Below, piece by piece: positions 1 to 9,631 of a DNA stretch of 25,641 bases. Made by a program: the position numbers and the translations under genes. This DNA is from Chrysochromulina tobinii. Its lineage: Eukaryota; Haptophyta; Prymnesiales; Chrysochromulinaceae. The first letter of the stretch is position 1. The number at the start of each line of letters is the position of its first letter. The stretch lies in contig JWZX01002577.1 in NCBI GenBank assembly GCA_001275005.1, positions 1 to 25,641 on the forward strand, written 5' to 3'. The notes beneath the pieces were generated by a model. It was not told where the DNA came from. It ran no database searches and saw nothing but the letters and a program-made list of their open reading frames with translations.

Positions 1-430
1 GGGGTCGCCGCGCCGTAGCAGTCCTAAGGGAGGCCAGTAGGCCAAACCGTCTATACTATTCACACTGGGGTCAAGACGCTGGATGCTGCTGCTGTGAAAC
101 ACACCGCGCACAACCTCCGGACCCCCAAGCACTGCTACTGCTGTTCAACACAACGCGCGCGCGCACACACTCCGGACCCCCAAGCACGTTGCTCTCTGTG
201 TATTGTTTTCACGGCTGTGCTGCTTACGTGTTGTGTGTACCGGGTATTCATAATGAAGCCTAAGTTCGCGGGGTTGATACTTTATAGCCGGAGAAACGCA
301 TGTGCAAACGGCTTCACCGTACAGCGAGGCGCCTACCGTGGTAACAAACCGATTGTCAAGTCCTATCATCAATCGCACTCCGCAGTGCCAAAGCTGTCCT
401 CCGTGCTCTACTTCGTCAGCCTCTCGACCC
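1..430. other. Non-coding flank, no supported gene
   Basis: This is the 3' side of the WD40 gene on the minus strand. Open frames here have no recognisable protein. An 18-bp direct repeat (CTCCGGACCCCCAAGCAC) occurs at 115-132 and 170-187, 55 bp apart, next to short CTG/CA-rich low-complexity tracts. Nothing else was recognised. Confidence 0.5.
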
Positions 431-1612
431 TCAGTCCAGTCGCGCAGACAGCAGCGCCCTATGCTGCTCACGTTCGCGCCTCAACTCCACCCGGCCTCCG
501 GCATACAAGCCAGTGTAGATGCGGCTGCCATCGCCGTTGAATCGGAGAGAGAGCACGGGCCCTCCGAGGCCCGTAACCACATTATGGAGCACGCGCTGCT
601 GGCACCCGAGCTGGAGGGTGGCGCACGGACTCGCCGACCACACTCGCACGCACTGGTCCTGACCCCCCGAGGCCAGCAGCTGCCCATCGGTGCCGCCAAA
701 AGCTAGGGAGAGCACGTAGCCAGCATGCGCCTCCCACGCGTCCAGGCAAGTGCCCAAGACGGCGTCCCAGATCGAGATCTCGCCGGCGGCGTTCCCAGTG
801 GCGAGTCGGCGGCCATCCGGGCTGTACGCGACGCATAGAGTGGGCTCATCAGCTGCGGCACGCCCGCTTGCATGCAATCGCTCCACCAGTTCCCCTGAGA
901 CCGACCGGTACACTGCGACGGATCCGTCCAAGCAGCCTGCCGCCACATGCTTCCCATCGGGGGCGGTGGCGATGGCGACGAGTGTGGTCGATGTAGAGAG
1001 CTCCGGCATCGAGCGGATCTGCCGTGGCGCCGCCCAATCCCACAGCTGCACCGTGTGCTCGTATTCTGTCGAGCTGAGGTGGCCGTAGCCACTACCAGCT
1101 CCGGAGTGGAAGGACAGCGTGAGGCACGGGCCATCGGGTCGCGCGGGCGTGGCGTCCGCGCGGAGCTCAGCGCGCGCCTCGGCCGTCTTCTGACGGATCG
1201 TTTCTTGGTGGCGGCGTTCGCGCATCATCTCGTGCACCGCTGTGGCATAGGCCTTCGCACGCATGCTCGCGATCTCCCGTGCCTTCCGAGAATGACGGCC
1301 AACCTCGTGGACCTGGACGCGAACGTCGTTCGGGTCCTGATGCGCACGTCGAGGGGAGCGCCGACCATTGCTGTTTGCGCTAGTGGTTGCGGCGCTTGAG
1401 AGTCGGGACGAGCACTGCGATGCTCGAGCCGATGCCGGCCTGGAGGTTGCGGCGCTGGAGACCCGTGACGAGCTCTGCGAAGCCGGCCTGCTACCGTATG
1501 CTGCGCTTCCGCAGCTCGAGATTGGCGGCGTAGGAATCACTGCGCATTCGGCCTCGGCCAGGGCGTCCCGGACAAGCTTCCAGGGGCGCGCCGTCAAGGG
1601 ACGCCTTTCCAT
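431..1612 (-). CDS. WD40-repeat protein with basic helical N-terminus
   Basis: This is an uninterrupted 393-residue frame starting at ATG 1612. About five WD40-type blades fill residues ~165-385, with typical endings such as TVQLWDW, ISIWDA and VRVWSA and GH-like turns (DGKHVAAG, DGRRLATG, QLLASGGQD). WD40 propellers are protein-interaction scaffolds, so no specific partner can be named. Residues ~35-75 are Ser/Arg/Ala-rich and contain a duplicated ~19-residue unit (ASQSSSRVSSAAT and ASQCSSRLSSAAT), also visible as a DNA duplication near 1390-1485. Residues ~95-150 are charged and helical (HSRKAREIASMRAK, RERRHQETIRQK). Five blades is short for a closed seven-blade ring, so the protein may be partial, have degenerate blades, or have an unseen exon. 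The gene is transcribed in the same direction as the ABC1 kinase gene upstream of it. Confidence 0.8.
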   Translation of the reverse strand: MERRPLTARPWKLVRDALAEAECAVIPTPPISSCGSAAYGSRPASQSSSRVSSAATSRPASARASQCSSRLSSAATTSANSNGRRSPRRAHQDPNDVRVQVHEVGRHSRKAREIASMRAKAYATAVHEMMRERRHQETIRQKTAEARAELRADATPARPDGPCLTLSFHSGAGSGYGHLSSTEYEHTVQLWDWAAPRQIRSMPELSTSTTLVAIATAPDGKHVAAGCLDGSVAVYRSVSGELVERLHASGRAAADEPTLCVAYSPDGRRLATGNAAGEISIWDAVLGTCLDAWEAHAGYVLSLAFGGTDGQLLASGGQDQCVRVWSASPCATLQLGCQQRVLHNVVTGLGGPVLSLRFNGDGSRIYTGLYAGGRVELRREREQHRALLSARLD

Positions 1613-1839
1613 TGATTCGCCTACGGGGCACTCAACAGCGGACGAACACTGACATTTTCGGGGACAGTCCGTCTGGAAAAAAACGCTTCACAGATAAACG
1701 AGAGCGTGAACACCCATGCAGTTCAGTTCAGTTCAGTTTCTTCGCGGTCCCTCCACGCTCACTCACCCATGCATCGCCGTATCGCCCTTGCAAGTGAATC
1801 GCGTTTCTATCTACTAGCCAACTTAAAAAATCAGCAAAC
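1613..1839. promoter_or_regulatory. Spacer between ABC1K 3' end and WD40 start
   Basis: These 227 bp must hold the promoter of the WD40 gene and the 3' end of the ABC1 kinase gene. A short pentamer run (GTTCA)3-4 lies near 1719-1739. No TATA-like element or clear polyadenylation signal can be assigned with confidence. Confidence 0.35.
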
Positions 1840-4620
1840 TTAATCAGGGTAGTTGGGCAGCCCCGCCGAGGGCTTCTTCTCGCCGACCAGCACAGTGCCG
1901 CCTGCGGCTGGGGCTGCGCCTCCCCCGCCCTGCTGCCACCGCTCCGCCCGCTCCAGGGCGAGACGCGCCTGCTCGCCGGCCGCGAGGCCCTGGTCGAGCG
2001 AGGCGATCGCGCTGGCCAGCCCCTCGAGGCCGAGCGCACCCGAGGCCGCCAGCCGGCGTGCCAGGGCGGAGAGCTCGACCTCTTCACGCCGGCGGCGCAG
2101 CCTCTCGGCCTGGGCGCTCGCGACGGCGCCACCGAAACGCACTCCGATTCGGGTGAGAGCGCTGCGCCGCTCAACGGCCGCCTGCAGCAGCTCGCGCAGC
2201 TGCTCGATCTGCTGAGGGATCGAGCGCTGTCCCGAGCGCTCGCCCGCCGGCTCGCCGAACGCCGTCCCGAGCGCGGAGGTGCCCGCAACGGCGCCATTCC
2301 CTGAGGGCGCCGTTGCGGTGGTCGATGGCGAGATGGCGCCCGAGAGGGCGCCACGGATGGCCTGCCCCAGCACGTTGAGGTTGTCGAGGCGCTGCGCATC
2401 GCGCGCATCGATCTGCAGCAGTTCCGTCGAGGCGCGTGCAAGCTCCCAAGGCCACATCAGCGGCGCGAGCAGCGGCGAGATCGCCTCGAGTGGGCGAGGC
2501 AGCGCACTGCCCGAATCAGGCGACCGTCGCATGGGCGCCGTCGCGGCGGCACCAAATGAGCTCCGTGCCGCCGTGTCGAGCGCGAGAGCCGCCTCGCGCA
2601 GCAGCACCGACTGGACGAAATTGGGCTCTGCCGCCAAGAGCACGCCGAGCAGTTGCGAGGCCGCGGCGTTCCGTCCCTCGGCACTGAGCCCTTGGCTGCT
2701 CGCTACGGAGGCCGTCGAGGTGCTGTACGATTGGAGTCCCTCGGTCACCTTCGTGAACTGGCTCAGGTTGAGCTCCTCGCCCGTGCCGTAGAGGAGGGTG
2801 CGAAGGGCGCCGCGCGCTCGTGGGGAGTCATCGGAGAGGAGGCGCGTTGCCAAATATGGAAAGCACTGCTGCAAGATGGCGTAGTCGGGGTCCGCGCTGA
2901 GCCCGATGCCCTCCAGGGTCGCGAAGGCGCGTGACATGTACACAAAGTAGTCCGGGATGGCGAAGACGTCGGCGTTCTGCTGCTGGAGCTCCTCGATCTT
3001 TGAGGTGAGATCGGCGGTGGTCGAGGTGCTCGGGACAGCGCCTCCCGCTCCGGGAGCACCACTGCCGCCGCCCGAGCGCGTGAGCGCATCGCGCGCCATC
3101 TCCGCCTGCCAATCCTCACGGAAGCGGCGCTGTCGCTCCTTGACCGCCTCGGGCGAGTCTAGTGTGCCGTACCTGAAGAGGCAAGTCATCAAGACGCATC
3201 AAGAGGCAACCAAGAGGCAATCAAGAAGCCATCATGAGGCCATCATGAGGCCATCAAGAGGCCATCAAGAGGCCATCAAGAGAGGCCATCAAGGCAGCAC
3301 GCACTTGGCAAGCAGCTCGGGCCCATACTTCTCCTTATTCTCCGCAACGAGCCTCTTCATCGTGCCCGAGGGCCCACCGCCCTGTGCAGCCAGGCGCAGC
3401 GTGCGCGAGATGGTGTAAGTGAGCCCCGAGGCACGCAGCTCCTCGAGCTTGCTCCGCGGCACGAAGCCCAGGTTGACGAGATCGTCCGGCACACGCTCAT
3501 AGTTCTCGGCCGACAGGTTGGCGATGAACTCCAGAAGAGAGAGCTGCAAGTCGGGCGGCACTTGCTGCACCATGCCCCAGTCGAGGATGCAGAGCCGCCC
3601 ATCGGGCGTGCGCAGCAGGTTGCCCGGATGCGGGTCGCAGTGCAAGCAGCCCGTGTCGAGCAGCATCGTCAGATACGCATTGAGCGCCACCGCGCAAAGC
3701 CGCGGCACGTCCTGCGCGTTCGACGCCGAGAGACGGCCACCGTCCACCCATTTGGTGGTGAGCACATGCGTTGAGGAGAGGTCGGGCAGCACCTCGGGCG
3801 CGAAGACGGAGCCCAGGCCGCGCTGCGCCATGGCGGCCGAGAACGCACTCGTCGCGGCCGCCTCTTGCCGATAATCGAGCTCATTGACGAATCCCTTGCC
3901 CCATGCGTCGATCAGGCCGATCAGGTCGGTGTTGATCTGGTTAGCGCGCTGGTAGGCGGGCGCGAGGGTGCGCAGCATGTAGAGGTCGCGCGCGACATCA
4001 AAGAGGACGCCCGGCCGCTGCACCTTGACGGCCACCGACTCGCCCGTCGAGCGCAGCGTGCCCTTGTACACTTGGCCGATGGAGGCCGATGCTACCGGCT
4101 CGGGAGAGAGTTCGGAGAAGACGTCGCTCAGACGGATGCCGAGCTCGCGCTCGATGACCGCGCGGCCGAGCGCGGGCTCGAATGGTCGCACACTGTCCTG
4201 CAGCTTCGTGAGCCCGGCCACGTACGCCGCCGGCACGAGGTCCGTCCGGATCGAGAGGGCCTGCCCGAGCTTGATGAATGCCGGGCCCAGTTTTGTGACC
4301 AGCTCGAGCAGGGCCTGAGAGCGTTGCTCGGTCATCTGCTCCTCGCGCTTGAGCACCTTGTCGAGGATGACCGCGAATACGAAGCCGCCGCTCAGCCGTG
4401 TGAGCTGCACCACGCGACGCAGCACCGCCATCGGCCGCTGTCTAAAGAAGGCATCTGCAGCAGCCGGGTCGTACTCGCCCTCACGATAGGGCACATCGGC
4501 GGCGTAGGGTGTTGGAGGACCATCTTGCGGCGCAGCGCAGCACACGGCGCATCGCGAAACGCCGCGGAGGGGTGGCGGAGCGGCGAAGGCGATCAGCGCG
4601 ACAGAGACGGCTTGCATCAT
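1840..4620 (-). CDS. Plastid-type ABC1/UbiB atypical kinase, two exons
   Basis: Exon 1 is 4620-3305 and exon 2 is 3172-1840. The splice restores one codon (AA|G) and gives ELLAK|YGTLDSP, for a protein of 882 residues. The ABC1/UbiB signatures are all present: KLGQ (~117-120), the Ala-rich ASASIGQVYKG (~177-187), VAVK with the catalytic lysine (~199), NELDY (~246), HCDPHPGN (~327-334) and LDWG in place of DFG (~346). Exon 2 begins with FAIPDYFVYMSRAFATLEGIGLSADPDYAI, which is typical of the C-terminal extension of plant and algal plastid ABC1K proteins acting on prenylquinone and photosystem homeostasis. Its last ~300 residues are Ala-rich and low-complexity. The N-terminus MMQAVSVALIAFAAPPP looks like a secondary-plastid signal with an ASAFAP-like cleavage site. 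ATGs at 4620 and 4617 are both possible starts. The exact ABC1K subfamily is not assigned. Confidence 0.9.
3173..3304 (-). repeat. Minisatellite intron of the ABC1 kinase gene
   Basis: This 132-nt intron has donor CAA|GTGCGT and acceptor CTCTTCAG|GTAC. On the coding strand almost the whole intron is about ten copies of an 11-mer, GATGGCCTCTT, with variants GATGGCCTCAT, GATGGCTTCTT and GATTGCCTCTT. The last variant equals the unit of the intron at 22421-22614. The frame closes at TGA just inside the donor, so the sequence cannot simply be read through. Confidence 0.8.
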
Positions 4621-4798
4621 TCCTCGGCTGGGAACAGGAAAAGTCGCGGCATCTTCCAAAAAACCCTTCAACATACACATTACAGTTCATGAAAGAAGAG
4701 CGGAGCAGAGACCTCTGCCCTCGGCCCACCGCACGTTGCCATGAGCGTGAAGAAGCTTTCCGAAGCCGGGATTCGCCGGCCTCTCCGATTGGACGTCA
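4621..4798. promoter_or_regulatory. Divergent promoter region, ABC1K / CIA30-MsrB
   Basis: Only 178 bp separate the divergent start codons of the ABC1 kinase (-) and the CIA30-MsrB-like gene (+), so a shared bidirectional promoter is likely. No specific element was recognised. Confidence 0.4.
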
Positions 4799-5977
4799 AT
4801 GCACCTCTTCGCGTTGGTCGCCGCGACCTCGCTCTCGACTGTGCCGCTCGTCACCTTCGACGGTGCGCCGGGCACAACCTTCAAATTTGTCGAACTCAAC
4901 GACCCGGTCATGGGCGGCCAGTCGACCGGCACTTGGAACGTTACCAAGGGCGAGTTTGGCACCATGAAGGGCGAGGTCGTTGACGTGCCCTCGCTGTCGG
5001 CGCCTGGCTTCATCAAGACTTGTGCGGACGGCAAGTTTGCGGACGCCTCGTCCGCGGCCGGCGGCATGCTCGTGCTCACCGTGCGCAGCCGCACGCCCGA
5101 CTACCGAGGCTACCGCGTCTCCTTTGCGTCTGGCACTGCATCAGGAGCCTACGCGTGCTCGGGTGGTGGCTCGATCCCCTTCTCGCGTGGCTGCTTCAAG
5201 AGCTCGTTCGTGGTTATGCCGAGCGCAGCCTACGAATTTTTCGATGTCGAGATCCCGTTCGCCAATTTCACTGACCTCTGGTCGCCTGCGACAGGCGAGC
5301 CGACCTCGACGTGCACGCAGGATGCATCGGCATGCGCCACGGCGAAGGTGCTTGCCTCGATTACGCGGTTCGAGCTATGGGCCGAGGGCGCCAAAGGCGC
5401 CGTCGACATCGACCTCATGCGCGTCACAGCCAAGCCTGCTGACGCGCGCGTCAGCCTGCTGGGCTTGCGGAGCGGCTACAGCGCGCGACCCCCAGCACGG
5501 TATGATACGTGCTCGGCTGCCATTCAGGACGGTCTCAAGTTTGGCATCTCCGGGCGGACGGAGCCAACCCTACCGTTCGTGGATATGGACGAGACCCTCG
5601 CCGAGCAAGTCTGCTGCGACGTGCGCGCCCTCCCCTACGCCGAACCCCAGTTCCTGTATGACGCGCCCGACATCGCGTTGTTCGACAAGCTTCCGACCGA
5701 CAGCTCTCCGACAACGTTCTACGACTCTGTGTGCGGGCTGCCGCTCTTCACAGCACCCCGTGGGCGTACGTTTGCCGACTTCCAGGCGGACACGGCCGAG
5801 CACGGCTGGCCGTCGTTCCGACCCGAGGAGCTCATCGCCGCCAACGTCATCACAAATGAGACGACCGGTTTCGTCACTTCCAAATGCGGAACGCACCTCG
5901 GCTCGTACCTGCCCGACGAGAAGGGCGCGCGCTGGTGCATCGACCTCTCGTGCATCGCCGGCCACGCCGCCGCGTGA
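4799..5977 (+). CDS. Secreted CIA30-like / MsrB-like fusion protein
   Basis: This is an intronless 392-residue frame. Residues 1-~16 (MHLFALVAATSLSTV) resemble a short signal peptide. Residues ~18-220 match the CIA30/NDUFAF1 beta-sandwich family, with the hallmark NDPVMGGQSTGTW at 34-46 and strands such as YEFFDVEIPFANF. Residues ~305-390 resemble methionine-R-sulfoxide reductase: VCGLPLF (311-317), GWPSF (336-340), KCGTHLG (362-368) and RWCIDLS (378-384, with the catalytic-type Cys at 380). Each MsrB CxxC zinc pair has lost its first Cys (DSVC and TSKC). HLGHVF has become HLGSYL, and the usual CIN is CID. Zinc binding and normal catalysis are therefore doubtful. The protein may be a redox or binding domain rather than an active reductase. 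It is transcribed divergently from the ABC1 kinase. Confidence 0.75.
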   Translation: MHLFALVAATSLSTVPLVTFDGAPGTTFKFVELNDPVMGGQSTGTWNVTKGEFGTMKGEVVDVPSLSAPGFIKTCADGKFADASSAAGGMLVLTVRSRTPDYRGYRVSFASGTASGAYACSGGGSIPFSRGCFKSSFVVMPSAAYEFFDVEIPFANFTDLWSPATGEPTSTCTQDASACATAKVLASITRFELWAEGAKGAVDIDLMRVTAKPADARVSLLGLRSGYSARPPARYDTCSAAIQDGLKFGISGRTEPTLPFVDMDETLAEQVCCDVRALPYAEPQFLYDAPDIALFDKLPTDSSPTTFYDSVCGLPLFTAPRGRTFADFQADTAEHGWPSFRPEELIAANVITNETTGFVTSKCGTHLGSYLPDEKGARWCIDLSCIAGHAAA

Positions 5978-6480
5978 GAGGTGCGAGGTAGCGTGGGTGG
6001 GGACCCACTTGAGATTGAGGATGAGGTCACATACGCGCGCAGAAGTGAGCCGTGTGGGTGTGAGCTCCAGCCTCCACGCACCGCGACAGTGTCAGTGCGC
6101 CAGTGCGCGCACACAGGCTGAGTCTGAAAATTCTCTCGAACAGTTCTTGTCCGTCCTCGCGCATCCTCGCGTGTGGCGGGGAAGAATTGTATCGTATCAG
6201 GAACCGACATGGTCGCGGGTGTACGCGACGTGCGGTGGATAAACGTTAAACGGCCTCTGGATGCCAACGGCCCAACGCTCTTCAACGCGCAACGGCCAAC
6301 GCTCTCGGCATATCGTGCCACGGTTCCTCTGCGCTGGGATGGTCTTGGTGGCCTCAGCGAATAAACTCGGCAAAAAAGACTGCAAGGTTCGGTTATTTTC
6401 TGACGTTACGCAGCCATGCTGAGGCTTTTTTCTGGCTTCTGGTTTGCCGGTGGCATCGTTCGAGTTGGCCTCTCCACCGT
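5978..6480. other. Convergent 3' intergenic region
   Basis: These 503 bp lie between the ends of two convergent genes. A partial direct repeat (CAACGGCCCAACGCTC then CAACGGCCAACGCTC) occurs around 6264-6310. Small open frames here show no family features. Nothing else was recognised. Confidence 0.4.
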
Positions 6481-7320
6481 TTACTTGTTTTCTTCAGTGC
6501 GCGGATTCACCCTCTTCCTAATGATACCCGTGATATCCCAACAGCCTTTTCGACCTTCCATCCAAGCGTGCGGGGCTGATCCAGGGGTTGCACAAACGAC
6601 CTCGACAGATTTGATCCATTTGTGAAGCTCTGCTGCGTCGCCAGCGGACAGGTAACGGCTTTGCAAGCTCGTCGCATTCTTGAACTGTTCGTAGCGCCCC
6701 AGGACACTGAGCGACGAATGCATGCCACGCTTCGGCTCGTCAAAGCCGGGTTGTTGGGAGCAGTGGAGGTCTTCCATGACATATATCCCGCCCGGAGCAA
6801 CTAGCGGGAAGAGCTGCACGAGATTCCTTTGCTGATCGCGATTGAGGTGCGAGCCGTCCTCGACGATGAGGTCGAATGGAATACCGCCCTGCAGCTCAAC
6901 GACCACACGGCCCATGTCGGTCTCATTGCTTTGGTTACCCACAACCAGCCTGATGCGCTCGTGCATCCCAGCCTTCCACTCGAACAAGAATTGGTCTGGA
7001 TCTGCAAACGTTGCTGCCTTTCCGCGGACCGTGTGGCCTTGGACTCCCTTGAATGTATCAACGCCCCAAGTGAGTGCATTCGGGAAAAAGTCGCGCCACA
7101 TTCGAAGCGACGATCCAAAGAAGACTCCTACCTCGAGAACGTTGCGCATCTGTTGCTTATGCGGTGAGAGCATTCGGTCATAGACTGCCGCAAAGCCATG
7201 TTGCACCTTATCAGTACCATAGTGCGTCCCTAGAGCGACGAGCGAGGCCGCAGCGCACGCAGGTGCGCGGTGCTCAAACGTGCACATCGATGCGGCGCTG
7301 ACACCTCCGATGCGGCGCAT
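6481..7320 (-). CDS. Class I SAM-dependent methyltransferase
   Basis: The first in-frame ATG is at 7320 (MRRIGGVSAAS), giving 279 residues. The frame is open a little further upstream but only with a TTG. GTDK (35-38) followed by HGFAAVYDRML, then the SAM-binding motif I VLEVGVFFGSSLRMW (~61-75), WGVDTF (~85), FDLIVEDGSH with its acidic motif, and LVAPGGIYVMEDL form the pattern of the small-molecule O-methyltransferase group related to macrolide sugar methyltransferases and the Methyltransf_24/cephalosporin-hydroxylase-like clan. The fold is clear but the substrate cannot be predicted. The N-terminal ~30 residues are Ala/Cys-rich and could be a targeting sequence. The gene lies downstream of the dipeptidase in the same orientation, 355 bp away, so it is probably transcribed independently. 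Confidence 0.8.
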   Translation of the reverse strand: MRRIGGVSAASMCTFEHRAPACAAASLVALGTHYGTDKVQHGFAAVYDRMLSPHKQQMRNVLEVGVFFGSSLRMWRDFFPNALTWGVDTFKGVQGHTVRGKAATFADPDQFLFEWKAGMHERIRLVVGNQSNETDMGRVVVELQGGIPFDLIVEDGSHLNRDQQRNLVQLFPLVAPGGIYVMEDLHCSQQPGFDEPKRGMHSSLSVLGRYEQFKNATSLQSRYLSAGDAAELHKWIKSVEVVCATPGSAPHAWMEGRKGCWDITGIIRKRVNPRTEENK

Positions 7321-7675
7321 GAAGGCACACGAGCGGAGAGGCGCACAGGGCGGGCCGCAACACGCGAGGGAGCGCGCGCCATGGAATACTATTGTAGCGG
7401 GCAATACACACGAGCATAGGCGAGGGGCAACCGTCCTTTTTTGGCTCTACCGGTACCGGTCGCCGGTAAAAGACTCCGGGAGCCACTTGTGTTGTTTGGG
7501 GGAGTCGAGACGCACACGGGACAGACGGGGACACATGGGCATATCGGAATTTTACAATCACAACCGGCCACGCGCCTTGGGATCAAGCTAAAGGGACGTG
7601 TCCCTATCTCCATCCGATCGGTTCACAACCCGCTCGTCAACCCCTCTTGAGCATTACTGCCTCTCTGAGTCTGTG
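7321..7675. promoter_or_regulatory. Spacer: dipeptidase 3' end and methyltransferase promoter
   Basis: This 355-bp spacer holds a perfect 12-bp palindrome, ACCGGTACCGGT, at 7449-7460, followed by a further CCGGTA. It could be a binding site for a dimeric factor upstream of the methyltransferase gene. No coding region is supported. Confidence 0.35.
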
Positions 7676-9382
7676 TCACTCGCGGTGCGGCCGCGGCGGC
7701 ACCGGCGGTGGGCCGCCGGTGTAGTTGACCGCGCGGAGCCACCAGTCGGGCGCTGGCACGGTGCTTGATTTGAAGTTGCCTTGGGGGGTGTACTCGTTGA
7801 CCCACCCGTCCGCATACTTGAACATGAGGGCGTCGGTCGCCCCCCACAGGGCCGCAAGCAGCTCCCTCGCATGCTCTAGGTAGATTGGCGTAGGGTCGAG
7901 CGGCGCACCCACCGAGCCGGCCATAGCGTCGACCGATGCCTGCATGTTCAGACTTTTTGTCATCATGTCTTGCTGCAGCTTGACCACGTCCTTGACGGCG
8001 AGGTTGCGCTTGAGCTGCACAAGGTTGGCCAGGTAGCGCACGCCCCAATACAGGGAGCCCTTGTCAAGCTTGGCCTGAAAGCCGAGCGTGCTTGCCGGGA
8101 GGCTCGTCATGCCGCATGCAAACGGGACGAAGAGCGTATAGGGAGCGGCATGCGGACCATACCAAAGGACGCCGCCGACGGCATTGGGCAGCCACGAACG
8201 GCTCTGTACGATCGTCGTATCCGAGGTGCGCCAGAGCCCGATCGTGCGCTCCCAGTTACCGGTCACATTGCTGCCGCTGGCAGGGCCACTGGCGACATGG
8301 TCCGGCGTGCCGAAAGGGCCCGCGGCGATGCTAACGGTCTGGTCGAACTGGGTGCCCTCGTAGTACGAGCGGTGCACGTCGGCGAGGTCAGCCACGCTCA
8401 CCTTCTTGTCGGGTTTCGCCGTCACGGGGTACGGGCGTGATTTGAGGTACTCCTCATAGTCTGGACTGAGGCGTAGGCTCGGCGCCAAGAGGTGATAGAC
8501 TCCCCATACCCGCCGGCCACTGTAATACTTGTGGGCGTACTCGCCATCGGAGTAGATGCCGGCGAAGTCGAGCAGGCCGTGATCGGGGCGCCACCAGCCT
8601 TGGGCCTGAGCGACGTCGTACACGGATTGTGAGAAGAGGAAGTTGGCCTTGTCGTTTGGATCGAGATCGCGGATGACAAAGGCGTTGGCCACTACGCCGA
8701 TGTGGTCGTCGGGGACGCGTTGGGCGGCCCAGATGGCGGATTTCTTCGTCGGATCGGACAGGATGTGGAAGATCCACCCCTCGTGCGGGTCGGTCACCAG
8801 CAGGCTCTCGGCTCCACCTTCGAAGGAGTCGTCCTGGCCGTAGAAGCCGTGTGCTTCTGCCATTCTACCCATCAGCTCGACGGCGGCGCGCGAGGAGTTG
8901 GTGCGCTCCATGGCGAGCTGCGTGAGCGTGTCGACCGAAAAGAGCGCCTGACCACCATGGCCGAGCGCCTTGGCGCTGAAGACGCCCGAGCACGTCGACT
9001 CACCGATGCCCACCTGGTGCTCGTTAATGGTGCCGTACGTCTCCTCCATGTAGGAATAGGTGTGCGCCACTTGCTCAATGTAGCCGATGGGCTCCAATGG
9101 CGTCTGCCCGTCGACGGGCGCGTACGCCGAGATGTTGCGGGCCGAGCCGACATAGCGCGGGTAGAGCTCCGGCGACCAGAACACGGGGCGCATGGTGCCT
9201 GGGGGGTAGTCCGCAGCCGGCACATAGACGAGACGAGGGTCGGTCTCGCCCTCACCGTCGTTCGAGTGGGTGCACATGACGGAACCGTCCGCGGTGGCGA
9301 GCCGCCCGGCGATGATTGTCGTGCAGCCGTGGACCGCGGTTGTGAGAGAGGCAGCCAGGAAGACAGCTGAGATGACGCGCAT
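7676..9382 (-). CDS. Secreted C69-family dipeptidase (Ntn hydrolase)
   Basis: The start is placed at ATG 9382 because it creates a clean signal peptide, MRVISAVFLAASLTTAVHG, followed directly by Cys20. The frame is open further upstream to an in-frame start at 9517, but those residues look like 5' UTR. The protein has 568 residues. C-TTIIAGRLATADGSVMCTHSND is the N-terminal signature of peptidase C69 (PepD/secernin type), in which the N-terminal Cys is the nucleophile. HGFYGQDDSFEGGAESLLVTDPHEGWIFHIL is the conserved internal block, and VSIAAGPFGTPDH and WLPNAVGGVLWYGPHAAPYTLFVPFACG fit the C-terminal half. The inferred role is hydrolysis of dipeptides in the secretory/lysosomal route or outside the cell. 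Signal-peptide removal at G|C would expose the nucleophile without a separate propeptide step. Confidence 0.88.
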   Translation of the reverse strand: MRVISAVFLAASLTTAVHGCTTIIAGRLATADGSVMCTHSNDGEGETDPRLVYVPAADYPPGTMRPVFWSPELYPRYVGSARNISAYAPVDGQTPLEPIGYIEQVAHTYSYMEETYGTINEHQVGIGESTCSGVFSAKALGHGGQALFSVDTLTQLAMERTNSSRAAVELMGRMAEAHGFYGQDDSFEGGAESLLVTDPHEGWIFHILSDPTKKSAIWAAQRVPDDHIGVVANAFVIRDLDPNDKANFLFSQSVYDVAQAQGWWRPDHGLLDFAGIYSDGEYAHKYYSGRRVWGVYHLLAPSLRLSPDYEEYLKSRPYPVTAKPDKKVSVADLADVHRSYYEGTQFDQTVSIAAGPFGTPDHVASGPASGSNVTGNWERTIGLWRTSDTTIVQSRSWLPNAVGGVLWYGPHAAPYTLFVPFACGMTSLPASTLGFQAKLDKGSLYWGVRYLANLVQLKRNLAVKDVVKLQQDMMTKSLNMQASVDAMAGSVGAPLDPTPIYLEHARELLAALWGATDALMFKYADGWVNEYTPQGNFKSSTVPAPDWWLRAVNYTGGPPPVPPRPHRE

Positions 9383-9631
9383 GGATGTTCTTCGCGACTC
9401 TTTCCGTCCGCCTCGACGATTTTCGCAAACCATACTTGAGCTGACCTTTTTCAAACTTGTGCTGTGTGGTAGTGGCTGGTCGGTGCCTTGTGTGTCGATT
9501 AACTGACCCTTTCTCAAACTGGACGACGTAAGGTTTAGGTTTAACCTAAGGTATAAGGTTAAGGTTAAAGGTAGACGGACGTCCCGCCTCCGCCCCTCAT
9601 CATGTTGAGCTCACCTTGCCCTCCTGGCCAT

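Noticed and set aside
1840-3192. ABC1K exon 2 as an independent gene starting MMTCLFRYG
   Set aside because: The conserved C-terminal ABC1K sequence begins just after a good acceptor, and joining to exon 1 restores frame. The upstream Met residues fall in the repeat-rich intron.
3865-4692. Long plus-strand frame of 275 residues
   Set aside because: It is antisense to the ABC1 kinase motifs, and long antisense frames are common in this GC-rich DNA.
4980-6242. Plus-strand frame of 420 residues overlapping the CIA30-MsrB gene
   Set aside because: It is an Arg/Ser/Pro-rich shifted frame of the same strand, while the recognised domains are all in the other frame.
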